A stretch of 45,930 nt of DNA from Chloroflexota bacterium (GTDB lineage: Bacteria; Chloroflexota; Dehalococcoidia; DSTF01; RBG-16-68-14): NCBI GenBank assembly GCA_022562155.1, contig JADFPV010000014.1, forward strand, positions 1 through 45,930, in the 5' to 3' direction. This document shows, one piece after another, positions 9,421-17,564 of this stretch; positions within the stretch are counted from its first letter, which is position 1, and every line of letters begins with the position of its first letter. Below the pieces are notes generated by a model. The model saw only the letters and a list, made by a program, of their open reading frames with translations. It searched no databases and was not told where the DNA came from. A program made the translations under genes and the position numbers.

Positions 9421-10192
9421 ATGAGCGAAAGGGGAAGGATGAAGAGCGTACCATCCGTCACCACAGAGCAGATGCGGGAGGTGGACCGGCTGATGATAGA
9501 GGAATACCGGATCGTCCTGCTGCAGATGATGGAGAACGCCGGCCGCAGCCTCGCCCGGCTGGCCGCGAGCCTGGCGGGTGGAGCCCCGAACAGAGACGTT
9601 CTGGTGCTGGCCGGCACGGGCAATAACGGCGGCGGCGGCATGGTAGCGGCTCGGCATCTGACCAACATGGGCCGCCATGTCCGCGTACTCCTCACAGCGG
9701 TTGTAGAGGAGCTTGTCGATGTGCCAGCCCATCAGGCCTCGATTCTGCGCCGGATGGGGATGGAGCTGTGGCCGGCGGAGCCCGTAGCCCCGGAGACGCT
9801 CAAGCGCGTTTTGGCGAGGCTGACCTCATCATCGATGCCCTCATCGGCTACAGCTTGGCAGGGGGCCCCGCGGTCAGGCCGCCTCGCTGATTGAACTAGC
9901 GAACGCCAGCGGCCGACCAATAGTATCGCTTGATGTCCCTTCCGGTGTAGACGCGGGCTCGGGCAGGGTGTACGAACCCTCGATCAAGGCCGCTGCCACT
10001 CTGACCCTGGCCCTGCCTAAGACGGGACTTGGGGCGTCTGATGTGAGAGAGCGGCTGGGCGACTTGTACCTAGGCGACCTGAGCGTGCCGCCAGCCGCAG
10101 GCTGGGGCTCGACGTGGAGTTGGTGTTCGCCGAGGACGCCTTGGTTCTCCTCCAGTGGGCGGACGGCGGTTGGATGAGTAGCGGATGGCCGT
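9421..10192 (+). pseudogene. NAD(P)H-hydrate epimerase (YjeF N-terminal domain), broken by at least three frameshifts
   Basis: The family repairs hydrated NAD(P)H by epimerising S- and R-NAD(P)HX. The first segment (ATG at 9421 or 9439) reads TTEQMREVDRLMIEEYRI, MMENAGRSLARLA, VLVLAGTGNNGGGGMVAARHL, the classic YjeF_N start. Near 9810 the frame must change to continue FGEADLIIDALIGYSLAGG. Near 9866 it changes again to give GQAASLIELANASGRPIVSLD, VPSGVDAGSGRVY and ALPKTGLG. Near 10098 a third change gives LGLDVELVFAEDALVLL. All parts together reconstruct nearly the full domain of about 230-250 residues, so the decay is by small indels rather than truncation. Multiple indels in one gene favour a true pseudogene, though assembly error remains possible. 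Confidence 0.82.
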
Positions 10193-10253
10193 CGTGAACT
10201 CCCTGCGTCGCTGGCGCATCGTCGAGGATCTCTCGTCCAATGCACCTGCGCCA

Positions 10254-10889
10254 CTACGGGTTCTGGTCGATGAGAAAGGCGCGGGCTGGGGCACCCTCTG
10301 CACCAACAACATTGAGAGGGGCACAGACTAGAAAGTAGCTCCCGCCCCGAACGCTGCGCAGGTCCGCACCTTCCAGGATCACAACGCCTCCGGCGAGCAG
10401 TGTCTCGTGCACCTCGTGGGGGCGCGCGCGGAATCGCTCGATGGACAGATAGTCGATGCCCACCAGCCGCAGGTCGCGCTCCGTTAGCTTCCTCGCAGCA
10501 TCGGGGGCCAAGGCGATGAAGTCGGTGTGGAATTCGGGGCCAGCCCAGAAGGCGCTGTTTCGTGTCTTGAAGAGAAGGCGCTGGCAGTCGGCGGGTATTG
10601 CCATCGATTCCAAGTCTGTGGCCGTGATGTGCGTGTTGCCGCTGAACTCGGCTACAAAAGCCGGGCCTACGAGGGCGTCCAGAGGCAGTTCTTCCACGCT
10701 GTGGGCGCCGTCGATGAAATGTGAGGGCGCGTCGACATGGGTCCCGGTATGCGAACCGAGCGAGAGGACGCTCACGGTAGAAGAGTCGCCTTTGGACAGG
10801 AGCTTCGTGAACTTTAGCTTGGGTCCCGGCTCGCCCTCGTAGGTGGGCATGTTCGAACGCAACGGGACAGATATGTCATAGACCTTCAT
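10254..10889 (-). CDS. Cyclase family protein (kynurenine formamidase-like metal hydrolase)
   Basis: A 211-residue protein of the cyclase/arylformamidase family (PF04199), metal-dependent hydrolases acting on formamides, esters or similar bonds. It begins MKVYDISVPLRSNMPTYEGEPGP, and the metal-binding signature GSHTGTHVDAPSHFIDG lies near residues 50-66. LLFKTRNSAFW and the C-terminal GVVILEGADLRSV are also family features. The frame stays open upstream to 11285, but that part matches a DNA adenine methylase, so I place the start at 10889, where the family begins. The substrate is unknown. A kynurenine role is possible but no kyn genes are adjacent. Confidence 0.85.
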   Translation of the reverse strand: MKVYDISVPLRSNMPTYEGEPGPKLKFTKLLSKGDSSTVSVLSLGSHTGTHVDAPSHFIDGAHSVEELPLDALVGPAFVAEFSGNTHITATDLESMAIPADCQRLLFKTRNSAFWAGPEFHTDFIALAPDAARKLTERDLRLVGIDYLSIERFRARPHEVHETLLAGGVVILEGADLRSVRGGSYFLVCAPLNVVGAEGAPARAFLIDQNP

Positions 10890-11270
10890 GGACAGGACTA
10901 TTATCGCACAGGGGGACGAAGATGGACACGGTAGACATCGCCATCGTGGGACGAAGCGATCCTGTGCCATCTGTGGGTGCTCGACACAGGGATCACGCAA
11001 CAACGCGAGCACGTCGGCCTCCGTGAGGCGCACAGAGCTATTTGCAATCAGCGCGCGGCCGATGGTGGCCGACCGCAGGGCAACATCGTTACAGACAACA
11101 CGAAAGCCGTACACCTTCGCGGCGAGGCTCACGCTGCCCCCGCCGAAGAACGGATCGGCGAGGGTCAGGCCGCGCCAGGACTCAGCTGGCACCCGGGTCG
11201 CGAGGAGAGCGAAGCTCAGCACCGTCAGGCGACGCTTGCCGCCGAAATAAGCCGGGAGCGCATCGAACAT
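10890..11270 (-). pseudogene. N-terminal fragment of a DNA adenine methylase, in frame with the cyclase gene
   Basis: Reading the minus strand from ATG at 11270 gives FDALPAYFGGKRRL and then LADPFFGGGSVSLAAKVYGF with VVCNDVALRS. These are the AdoMet-binding and FxGxG-type motifs at the start of Dam-like N6-adenine methylases. The homology fades after about 90 residues and the catalytic DPPY-type motif is absent. The reading frame then runs without a stop into the cyclase gene, so automatic callers would report a false 343-residue fusion. I read it as a truncated gene whose 3' part was replaced or deleted. No restriction partner is visible. Confidence 0.72.
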
Positions 11271-11620
11271 TGGGGGCCATCTCATCGGGCATTAGTGGGC
11301 AGGATTTCGCCCGTCATTCGGGTTCACGACTTGTCGTTTTCTGCCTTCAATTCGAGTATCCATTCGACAGTCTTGCCGCCGCAAGAGCCACGCGCAACTT
11401 CACGCCAACTTCATGCCGTCACGCGCAACTTCAACGCATCCTTATCAAGAATAAAAGCGAAGGCCCTCCGACAAGGCTCGCGCAGCTGCATAGGTTGAAG
11501 AGAAGTTCTAACGGAACCACGCAGAAGTTCTCACCGAACTTCCGCACCGAATCGGTGAGCAAATTACCACGCCAGAACCTGCAACATCTCTGAAGATCTC
11601 CTGCAGGTCTGGAATCTGAG
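11271..11620. other. Intergenic stretch, decayed sequence
   Basis: About 350 bases with no intact gene. On the minus strand around 11320-11395 a short frame reads GGKTVEWILELKAENDKS and then a stop; it looks like the end of an unidentified protein. A short sequence cgcgcaacttca occurs twice near 11391 and 11420. The stretch ends where the conserved block of the first tRNA-Gly fragment begins. Confidence 0.45.
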
Positions 11621-11708
11621 GGGTTAACAATTAGGGCCAACCCAGTGCTTCCCAAGCAGAGGGTCGCGAGTTCGACTCTCGTCTCCCGCTCCAACCCCAA
11701 CTTCTAAA
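11621..11708 (+). repeat. tRNA-Gly(CCC) 3'-fragment repeat, copy A, with upstream conserved block
   Basis: Bases 11646-11693 match the tRNA-Gly(CCC) at 45327-45401 from inside the anticodon stem (TGCTTCCCAAGCAGAGG) through an unaltered T arm and acceptor 3' strand to CCA at 11691-11693. The match continues through the 3' flank AACCCCAAC. The first two bases of the anticodon stem, the D arm and the acceptor 5' strand are missing, so it cannot be a tRNA. Bases 11621-11638 hold GGGTTAACAATTAGGGCC, shared with copies C and G. The adenylate cyclase gene follows directly downstream. Confidence 0.88.
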
Positions 11709-11791
11709 TGCGGCGCGATTTCACCTTGGCCGCCCTCCCGGGCCCTTGTGCCGTGCATTCTCAAATTGTCATCATAGAGGCGGGATACGCT

Positions 11792-13225
11792 ATGACGAAA
11801 ACAGGTAACGAAACTCGGGCCTCTCTCTTTACCCTCGATGAACTGAGCGTGCGTACTGGCGAGTCGGCGGAGCGGCTCAAAGAGTGGCAGGAGCTCGGCC
11901 TTGTGGGCGCGCCCGAAAGCGATTCGTTTGGGCCGCGCGACGTCGCACGCGCGCAGATGATCCGCGACCTGCTTCGCCTCGGCGTCACGGTCGAGGCGAT
12001 CGCTGAGGCAGCCACCAAGCAAGACCCCGAGTTTCAGCGTTTCCTTGACTGGTGCGAGTTTGACGTCGGGCAGCCACTCTATTCGATTGGCCACGTCGCC
12101 GAGGTTACCGGGCTGGAGTTGGAGCAACTCCGCCGCCTGATGGAGGCCATGGGCATTCATGGCCGCGACGACGCCCTCACCGATGACGACATCTCCGCTC
12201 TCCAGCGTGGCCGGATTGCGCTTGACGCGGGCTACCAAGAAGACGGCCTGGTGCAACTGCTTCGTGTCTTCTCCGACGCGCTTGGACGCGCCGCGGAGGC
12301 AACCGCGCGCACCACGCATTTCTATATGGATGGCCGCATGAAGACGTCCGTCATGTCCGACGGCGAAGTAGACACGAAGATGGGTACCGTTGAAGATGTC
12401 CTCAACCCGCTATTAGAGCCGACGATCCTCTATTTCCTGCGCCGAGGGTTGGCGCGCGCATCACGGGACGATGCGCTCGAGCACCTAGCCCAGCACTTTG
12501 GGGTCCAGCACGAGGGCGACGCCCCCGGCCAGTTCGACGCCGCCATCGCGTTTGTCGATCTGTCCAGCTTTAGCCCACTTGCGGAGGCCATGGGCGACGT
12601 CAAGGCGGCGGAGGTGTTGCAACGCTTCTCGTCGCTCGTACGCCGCGCGACGGATATTCACCATGGACGCGTTATCAAGCAGATCGGCGATGCCTTCATG
12701 CTCGTCTTTTCCGACGTACGCTCGGCCATCGCCTGCTCCCTGGAGATCGAGTCGAGGACGGAAGACGAGCCTCAGTTCCCGGCCGTGAAGAGCGGCATCC
12801 ACTGGGGCTCCGTCCTCTATCGCGAAGGTGACTATGTGGGTACCACCGTAAATCTCGCTTCCCGGCTCACCGACGTGGCCGCGCGCCATGCCGTGGTAGT
12901 CTCGTCCGCCGCGCGTCAGGCCGCCGCCGGCCTCGCCGGCGTCGAGTTTGTTCGGTTGGGCAAGCGCCGTCTCAAAGGCATCGCGGCAGAGGAAGTGCTC
13001 TTCGAGGCGCGCATCGAAGGGCCGCAGGGTGTGGAACGCGCGATCGACCCGGTCTGCGGCATGGAGCTCGGTCCGGGCGAAGTGGCTGCCACCCTCGCTC
13101 TGGAGGGCGAAGCGCGTGCGTTCTGCTCCGACGACTGCCTGCGAACATTTGTGGCCGCGCCCGAACGCTACCAATCACTGCACGGCTCTCCGGCCGTAGA
13201 TGGCCACGAACCCGCAACGCCATAG
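11792..13225 (+). CDS. HTH - class III adenylate/guanylate cyclase - YHS domain protein
   Basis: A 477-residue three-domain protein. Residues about 11-75 are a MerR-like helix-turn-helix (LFTLDELSVRTGESAERLKEW, then FGPRDVARAQMIRDL). A helical region follows. The cyclase domain spans about 248-415: FVDLSSF supplies the first metal Asp (near 254), KQIGDAFMLVF the second (near 299), and GTTVNLASRL the transition-state Asn and Arg. The C-terminus (about 417-460) is a YHS/TRASH-like metal domain, DPVCGMELGPGEV with FCSDDCLRTF. I infer a cyclic-nucleotide synthase gated by metal or by a partner. ATG 11792 fits the domain start; an upstream in-frame ATG at 11708 lies in the repeat flank. tRNA-Gly fragments lie on both sides. 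Confidence 0.88.
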   Translation: MTKTGNETRASLFTLDELSVRTGESAERLKEWQELGLVGAPESDSFGPRDVARAQMIRDLLRLGVTVEAIAEAATKQDPEFQRFLDWCEFDVGQPLYSIGHVAEVTGLELEQLRRLMEAMGIHGRDDALTDDDISALQRGRIALDAGYQEDGLVQLLRVFSDALGRAAEATARTTHFYMDGRMKTSVMSDGEVDTKMGTVEDVLNPLLEPTILYFLRRGLARASRDDALEHLAQHFGVQHEGDAPGQFDAAIAFVDLSSFSPLAEAMGDVKAAEVLQRFSSLVRRATDIHHGRVIKQIGDAFMLVFSDVRSAIACSLEIESRTEDEPQFPAVKSGIHWGSVLYREGDYVGTTVNLASRLTDVAARHAVVVSSAARQAAAGLAGVEFVRLGKRRLKGIAAEEVLFEARIEGPQGVERAIDPVCGMELGPGEVAATLALEGEARAFCSDDCLRTFVAAPERYQSLHGSPAVDGHEPATP

Positions 13226-13272
13226 CACCGCACCCCAGAGTCAACCTGAGTATTCCTGCCGCTTACGACACG

Positions 13273-13346
13273 TCTGCTTCCCAAGCAGAGGCCTGTCCTG
13301 AGCGCAGCCGAAGGGGTCGCGAGTTCGACTCTCGTCTCCCGCTCCA
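13273..13346 (+). repeat. tRNA-Gly(CCC) 3'-fragment repeat, copy B, with hairpin-type insert in the variable loop
   Basis: The complete anticodon arm (TCTGC, loop TTCCCAA, GCAGA at 13273-13289) is followed by about 24 inserted bases beginning GCCTGTCCTGAGCGCAGCCG. Then come an intact variable end, T arm, acceptor 3' strand and CCA at 13344-13346. The insert sits exactly in the variable loop and leaves both stems intact. It resembles a GC-rich interspersed repeat that I recall from many environmental genomes. The D arm and 5' acceptor strand are absent, and the AACCCCAAC flank seen in other copies is lacking. Confidence 0.87.
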
Positions 13347-13487
13347 GATTCATACTCACGCCTCCAACGCAGCGACTTCCCCCGACACGACTGATTCCCG
13401 AACCCCAGCCGCTTCATGCTTCTGGACTCACGAGCACGCTTGATTGGTCAGGTGGAGGGATTCCACATTATCGCAATCGAATCAAAC

Positions 13488-13508
13488 TTTCTGAACGCCG
13501 TTCAGAAA
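13488..13508. promoter_or_regulatory. Perfect 9-bp inverted repeat, candidate TetR-type operator
   Basis: Arms TTTCTGAAC (13488-13496) and GTTCAGAAA (13500-13508) are perfect complements around a 3-base centre. The core GAACGCCGTTC is the shape commonly bound by TetR-family dimers. It lies 240 bases upstream of the TetR gene. It may be an operator for that regulator or a remnant from a neighbouring promoter. Confidence 0.5.
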
Positions 13509-13713
13509 CTGTCACAGACCGTCGAAGGCCGTTCGGAACATTAGAGATCGAAGCCGCGACAGGGCGCGACCTCCCGCGGCTTTTCCGAGACCAGACTGAC
13601 GTGGTGACCAAGAATACGTTGGTCCTAGTCGACGAGTTCGGAGGCCAGAACGGGAAACCTGCCGCCTTACGAGTTCCCGTCTTGCCCCTAACAGAGTGAA
13701 TTGTTACGTTCGA

Positions 13714-13737
13714 AACCGACCGGCTGGTCGGTCGGTT
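13714..13737. promoter_or_regulatory. Perfect inverted repeat at the TetR/men promoter, candidate operator
   Basis: Arms AACCGACC (13714-13721) and GGTCGGTT (13730-13737) are perfect complements, with an 8-base centre that itself extends the symmetry partly. The site ends 11 bases before the start codon of the TetR gene and overlaps where a promoter would lie. Autoregulation, with control of the downstream men genes, is the natural reading. The region 13347-13740 otherwise shows no gene. Confidence 0.65.
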
Positions 13738-13748
13738 CTGAGGTGAGT

Positions 13749-14366
13749 ATGCAACAAGACAGGTCTCGCGTACGCCAGCAACGGATTCTAGACGCCGCCC
13801 TGCGAGTCTTCTCTCGCAAGGGGTATCGGGACGCAAGCGTTGACGAGATCGCCAGCGAGTCCGGCACATCCAAAGGTGGAGTCTATTTCCACTTCCCTAG
13901 CAAGGACGTCATCTACATCCAGTTGCTTGACCGGACGGTGGCCCGTCTTCGAACCAAGATCGAAGCGGCCATGGCCGAACATGACGATCCGATCGCGAAG
14001 GCCGATGCGGCGCTGTTGGCGGTGCTGCGCACGTTCGACAAGCATGCCGCCCTCGCGCGCTTCTTCATGGTGGAGACGCTTGGCGCCGGCCGCGATATCC
14101 AACGTCGTATGGCAGAAACTCGCGCCGAATTTGCCGCGATCATTCGCGAGCATCTGGATGATGCGGTGGACCGCGGCATCATCGAACCGCTTGATACGGA
14201 AGTGGCCGCGCAGGCATGGTTCGGCGCGCTGTACGAGGTGATCACCGGCTGGGTCTTCGTGCGTAAGCCGGAACGGATTGAGGAAACGTACGCCGCTCTG
14301 CGGCCTCTGCTCATGCGGAGCGTTGGCGCGGAAGATATCCGGCTAAGCGCTTTGATGAAGTCATGA
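13749..14366 (+). CDS. TetR/AcrR family transcriptional regulator at the head of the men operon
   Basis: A 205-residue TetR-family repressor. The N-terminal DNA-binding domain (about residues 10-57) reads RILDAALRVFSRKGYRDASV, then DEIASESGTSKGGVYFHFPS, with the usual HTH spacing. The C-terminal helical ligand domain starts LLDRTVARLRTKIEAAM and has the TetR_C pattern of acyl-ligand regulators (ARFFMVETLGAG). I chose ATG 13749 because AGGTGAG lies just upstream and the protein then starts at the family N-terminus; an in-frame upstream start at 13701 would include the palindrome. Its stop overlaps the menF start (ATGA), so it is co-transcribed with menaquinone genes. The ligand is unknown. Confidence 0.9.
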   Translation: MQQDRSRVRQQRILDAALRVFSRKGYRDASVDEIASESGTSKGGVYFHFPSKDVIYIQLLDRTVARLRTKIEAAMAEHDDPIAKADAALLAVLRTFDKHAALARFFMVETLGAGRDIQRRMAETRAEFAAIIREHLDDAVDRGIIEPLDTEVAAQAWFGALYEVITGWVFVRKPERIEETYAALRPLLMRSVGAEDIRLSALMKS

Positions 14367-15781
14367 CTACGGTGGCAGGTAACACCACGCTCCCGCAGAC
14401 GTTGGAGCGAGCACTGATTTCCGCCGTCGGCGCGATGTCTCCAGCAACAACAGAACGGCTCGTGTGCATCACGGTGCCAACGCCTTCAGCAGACCCCGTA
14501 GCGATGTTCGAAGCAGCAGTGGCGGTCGGGAGTCGCGCGCTCTGGGATCAGCCAGCCGAGCAGTTCTCACTGGTGGCCCTCGGCGTCGCGAAAGAGGTCA
14601 CGGCTTACGGCGAGGACAGAGTTCAGCAATTAACGACCGCCTGGCGGCAATTGACGGCTGCGGCGGTCATACGTGGTGGGGAGGGGTGCCCGTTGGCTGC
14701 ACCTATTGCCCTCAGCGGTATGGCCTTTCAACCGGCCGATGACCGGATAGGCGCGTGGCAGAGCTATCCAGACGCTCTGTTCACAGTGCCTCAGTTCCTC
14801 TTCATCACCTGGAGGGAATCGTCCTGGCTCGCGACGAGCATCGTCCTTGGCCCGAGCGAAGACGGCCACACAGCCGTGCGGTCAACGCTCGACGATCTTT
14901 CCGCACTACTCATGCGTGCGGACCGCCCCATGCCAGACCAGCCACCACCAGCCATGACCGTGGCCGAGGAGGAAGACTCCACGCAGTGGATGCAGGCCGT
15001 CACGGCCATAGAGCGAAAGATCCGTTCGGGCGCCGTGGAGAAGCTCGTTCTCGCCAGAGAGGTCCGCGCGCACGCCGACGTGCCACTGGCCTGGGGAAAC
15101 GTGTTGCGCCGGCTGAGGGACCGCTACAGCGCATGCACGACATTTGCCTTCGCCCGCGACGACAGTTGCTTTCTTGGCACCACACCCGAACGGTTAGTCC
15201 GCCTTAATGGGAGAGCCTTGCGGGCGAACTGCCTAGCTGGCTCCGCGCGACGGGGCGACACCGATGACGAAGATCGAACGCTCGGGAACGCGCTCCTGCA
15301 CGATGAAAAAGAACAACATGAGCACGCGCTGGTAGTGAGCGCGCTTCGGGACGCGCTCCAGCCCTGCTGTGCTGACCTCAACATCCCGGACCAACCGAGC
15401 CTGCTGGCGATGCCGAATGTGCAACACCTCCACACGCCGGTGGAGGGCACACTGCGCGACGACGCGCACGTTCTGGACCTCGTCGCGCGGCTTCACCCGA
15501 CGCCAGCAGTGGGGGGCGTCCCTCAACACGCCGCATGTTCTCTGATCCAGGCATACGAGCCGTTCGACCGAGGGTGGTACGCCGGGCCGGTCGGCTGGTT
15601 CGACAGCCAAGGGGATGGCGAGTTCGTCGTGGCCATCCGCTCCGCGCTCCTGCAAGGACGAGGAGCACTGCTGTACGCAGGCTGCGGCATCGTCGATGGA
15701 TCCGACCCGGAGCGCGAGTATTCGGAATCGCGCTTGAAGCTCGAGCCGATGCTCTGGGCCATGAACGGGCGTGACGGCTGA
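14363..15781 (+). CDS. menF: Isochorismate synthase
   Basis: It converts chorismate to isochorismate, the first step towards menaquinone. The 472-residue protein carries the chorismate-utilising domain in its C-terminal half: SGAVEKLVLAREVRAHAD, FLGTTPERLVRLNGRALRAN, CLAGSARRGDTDDEDR, and HDEKEQHEHALVVSALRDAL. Then follow LHTPVEGTLRD, LHPTPAVGGVPQHAA, ERYDRGWYAGPVGWF-like EPFDRGWYAGPVGW and YAGCGIVDGSDPEREYSE. These are the metal- and chorismate-binding motifs of the MenF/EntC/DhbC group. Its context ahead of menD and the other men genes decides for MenF over siderophore or salicylate homologues. It overlaps the TetR gene by 4 bases. Confidence 0.94.
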   Translation: MTTVAGNTTLPQTLERALISAVGAMSPATTERLVCITVPTPSADPVAMFEAAVAVGSRALWDQPAEQFSLVALGVAKEVTAYGEDRVQQLTTAWRQLTAAAVIRGGEGCPLAAPIALSGMAFQPADDRIGAWQSYPDALFTVPQFLFITWRESSWLATSIVLGPSEDGHTAVRSTLDDLSALLMRADRPMPDQPPPAMTVAEEEDSTQWMQAVTAIERKIRSGAVEKLVLAREVRAHADVPLAWGNVLRRLRDRYSACTTFAFARDDSCFLGTTPERLVRLNGRALRANCLAGSARRGDTDDEDRTLGNALLHDEKEQHEHALVVSALRDALQPCCADLNIPDQPSLLAMPNVQHLHTPVEGTLRDDAHVLDLVARLHPTPAVGGVPQHAACSLIQAYEPFDRGWYAGPVGWFDSQGDGEFVVAIRSALLQGRGALLYAGCGIVDGSDPEREYSESRLKLEPMLWAMNGRDG

Positions 15782-15782
15782 C

Positions 15783-17564
15783 ATGAGCGACGCGCTTACG
15801 CGATTCGTCGGCGGGTTCGTCGATGAGTTAGTTCGCTCCGGTGTCAGCCATGTCAGTCTGGCGCCGGGCTCCCGCTCTACCCCTCTTGCCCTGCTCTTGC
15901 GGAGGCACCCCAGCGTACGCGTCTGGACCCACCTGGACGAGAGATCCGCCGCATTCTTCGCCCTTGGGATGGCCAAGTCACTGCGAGAACCCGTGGCCAT
16001 GCTCTCGACTTCAGGGACTGCGGCGGTCAACTTCGCGCCGGCCGTTGTGGAGGCTTACTACGCACGCGTCCCGCTCGTGGTGCTGACGGCCGACCGGCCA
16101 CCGGAGTTACGCGATGTCGGGGCGAACCAGACCATCGATCAAGTACGGCTGTTCGGCTCGCACGTCAAGTGGTCGGTAGACATGATGCTTCCCGAGACAT
16201 CGCCGGAAGCCTTACGCTACGCACGCGCGGTCGCATGCCGCGCTCCAGCCATCGCTCGTGCTGACGCGGCAGGCCCGGTACACGTCAACTTCCCTTTCCG
16301 AGCGCCATTGATCCCTGGAGACAGTCCCGCCGTCGAACGAAACGGCGCGAACGCTGACGAACCTGCGCCGTTTATTAGTATTGAGGAAACGCCGCGCCGG
16401 CCTGAACCGGCCTCGCTCGCACCGCTGGCAAGCGAACTCCAACGTATGGAACGAGGGCTCATCGTCTGCGGCCCGCAGGACGATCTCGCCTTCCCAGAGG
16501 CAGTAGCTCGCCTAGCGGACGAGCTAGACATCCCGATTCTCGCCGATCCTCTATCGCAGATGCGCTGCGGGCCGCACTATGGCCCGCTCATCATGGATGC
16601 GTATGATGCGTTCCTGTGCGACGAAGAAGTGTCGGGCTCGCTCGATCCGCAAGTGGTGCTGCGTTTCGGAGCAGCGCCTACGTCGAAGGCGCTACTCCTC
16701 TACCTGCAACGACATGCCGCCAGCCGGCAGGTCCTCATTGACAGTGGGGACGGCTGGCGTGATCCTGCTCTGACGGCCGGCCGGCAAATTCGGTCCGACC
16801 CGCGCCTCTTCTGCGAGGCGCTGTACGAGGCGCTCCGATCTTCTACGGTGCCGCGGACACAGCCCCAACGGCCTGCCACAGGCTGGACATCGCAGTGGCA
16901 GGAGATGAATCGAAACGCAAGGGCTGCCTTAACACGTCGTCTCGAAGAAGAGGATGAATGTTCAGAGCCCAGCGTCTTCGGGGAGCTGGCAAGCCTGTTG
17001 CCCGCTGGCGCAACGCTCTTCGCCGGCAACAGCATGCCCGTCCGCGATCTGGACTCCTTCGTCGGCGGCGGCGATCGGCCGATACGGTTCCTGGCCAACC
17101 GCGGCGCCAGCGGCATTGACGGCGTTGTGTCGAGCGCTCTCGGAGTGAGCGCGGTCAGCGCTGAGCCACTGGTGCTCGTCATCGGCGATCTCTCCTTCTA
17201 CCACGACATGAACGGCCTGCTTGCCGCCAAGCGCCACAATCTCAGCGCGACCATCATCCTGCTGAACAACGACGGCGGCGGCATCTTCTCCTTCCTGCCG
17301 CAGGCTGAAGAGAGCGAGTACTTCGAGGAGTTGTTCGGCACGCCGCATGGACTGGACTTTCGACACGCGGCAGAGATGTACGACCTCGCCTACCGCCGCG
17401 TAGAAGACGCGGATCAGTTCCGCGCCGCCGTCCGCGAATCCCTCGGCGCGCCTGGCGTGCACCTGATCGAAGTCAGAACTGACCGCCAGGCGAACGTGCT
17501 CCTGCATCGGGAGTTGTGGTCCGCGGTATCTAGCGCCGTTCGCGCCCCCGCCGCGACGCCATGA
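15783..17564 (+). CDS. menD: 2-succinyl-5-enolpyruvyl-6-hydroxy-3-cyclohexene-1-carboxylate synthase (SEPHCHC synthase)
   Basis: A thiamine-diphosphate enzyme that joins 2-oxoglutarate-derived succinic semialdehyde to isochorismate. It has about 593 residues, normal for MenD. The N-terminal domain shows VSHVSLAPGSRSTPLAL, then HLDERSAAFFALGMAK, where the Glu activates the cofactor, and STSGTAAVNFAPAVVEA with LTADRPPELRDVGANQTIDQ. The C-terminal cofactor-binding motif is VIGDLSFYHDMNGLLA, then IILLNNDGGGIFSFLPQ. Start choice: ATG 15783 fits the family N-terminus; GTG 15771, which overlaps menF, is also possible. The stop overlaps menH. Confidence 0.95.
   Translation: MSDALTRFVGGFVDELVRSGVSHVSLAPGSRSTPLALLLRRHPSVRVWTHLDERSAAFFALGMAKSLREPVAMLSTSGTAAVNFAPAVVEAYYARVPLVVLTADRPPELRDVGANQTIDQVRLFGSHVKWSVDMMLPETSPEALRYARAVACRAPAIARADAAGPVHVNFPFRAPLIPGDSPAVERNGANADEPAPFISIEETPRRPEPASLAPLASELQRMERGLIVCGPQDDLAFPEAVARLADELDIPILADPLSQMRCGPHYGPLIMDAYDAFLCDEEVSGSLDPQVVLRFGAAPTSKALLLYLQRHAASRQVLIDSGDGWRDPALTAGRQIRSDPRLFCEALYEALRSSTVPRTQPQRPATGWTSQWQEMNRNARAALTRRLEEEDECSEPSVFGELASLLPAGATLFAGNSMPVRDLDSFVGGGDRPIRFLANRGASGIDGVVSSALGVSAVSAEPLVLVIGDLSFYHDMNGLLAAKRHNLSATIILLNNDGGGIFSFLPQAEESEYFEELFGTPHGLDFRHAAEMYDLAYRRVEDADQFRAAVRESLGAPGVHLIEVRTDRQANVLLHRELWSAVSSAVRAPAATP

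Noticed and set aside
11624-12319. Minus-strand 231-codon frame starting in the cyclase gene and ending in repeat copy A
   Set aside because: It is antisense to the HTH-cyclase gene and its tail is the backward reading of the tRNA fragment.
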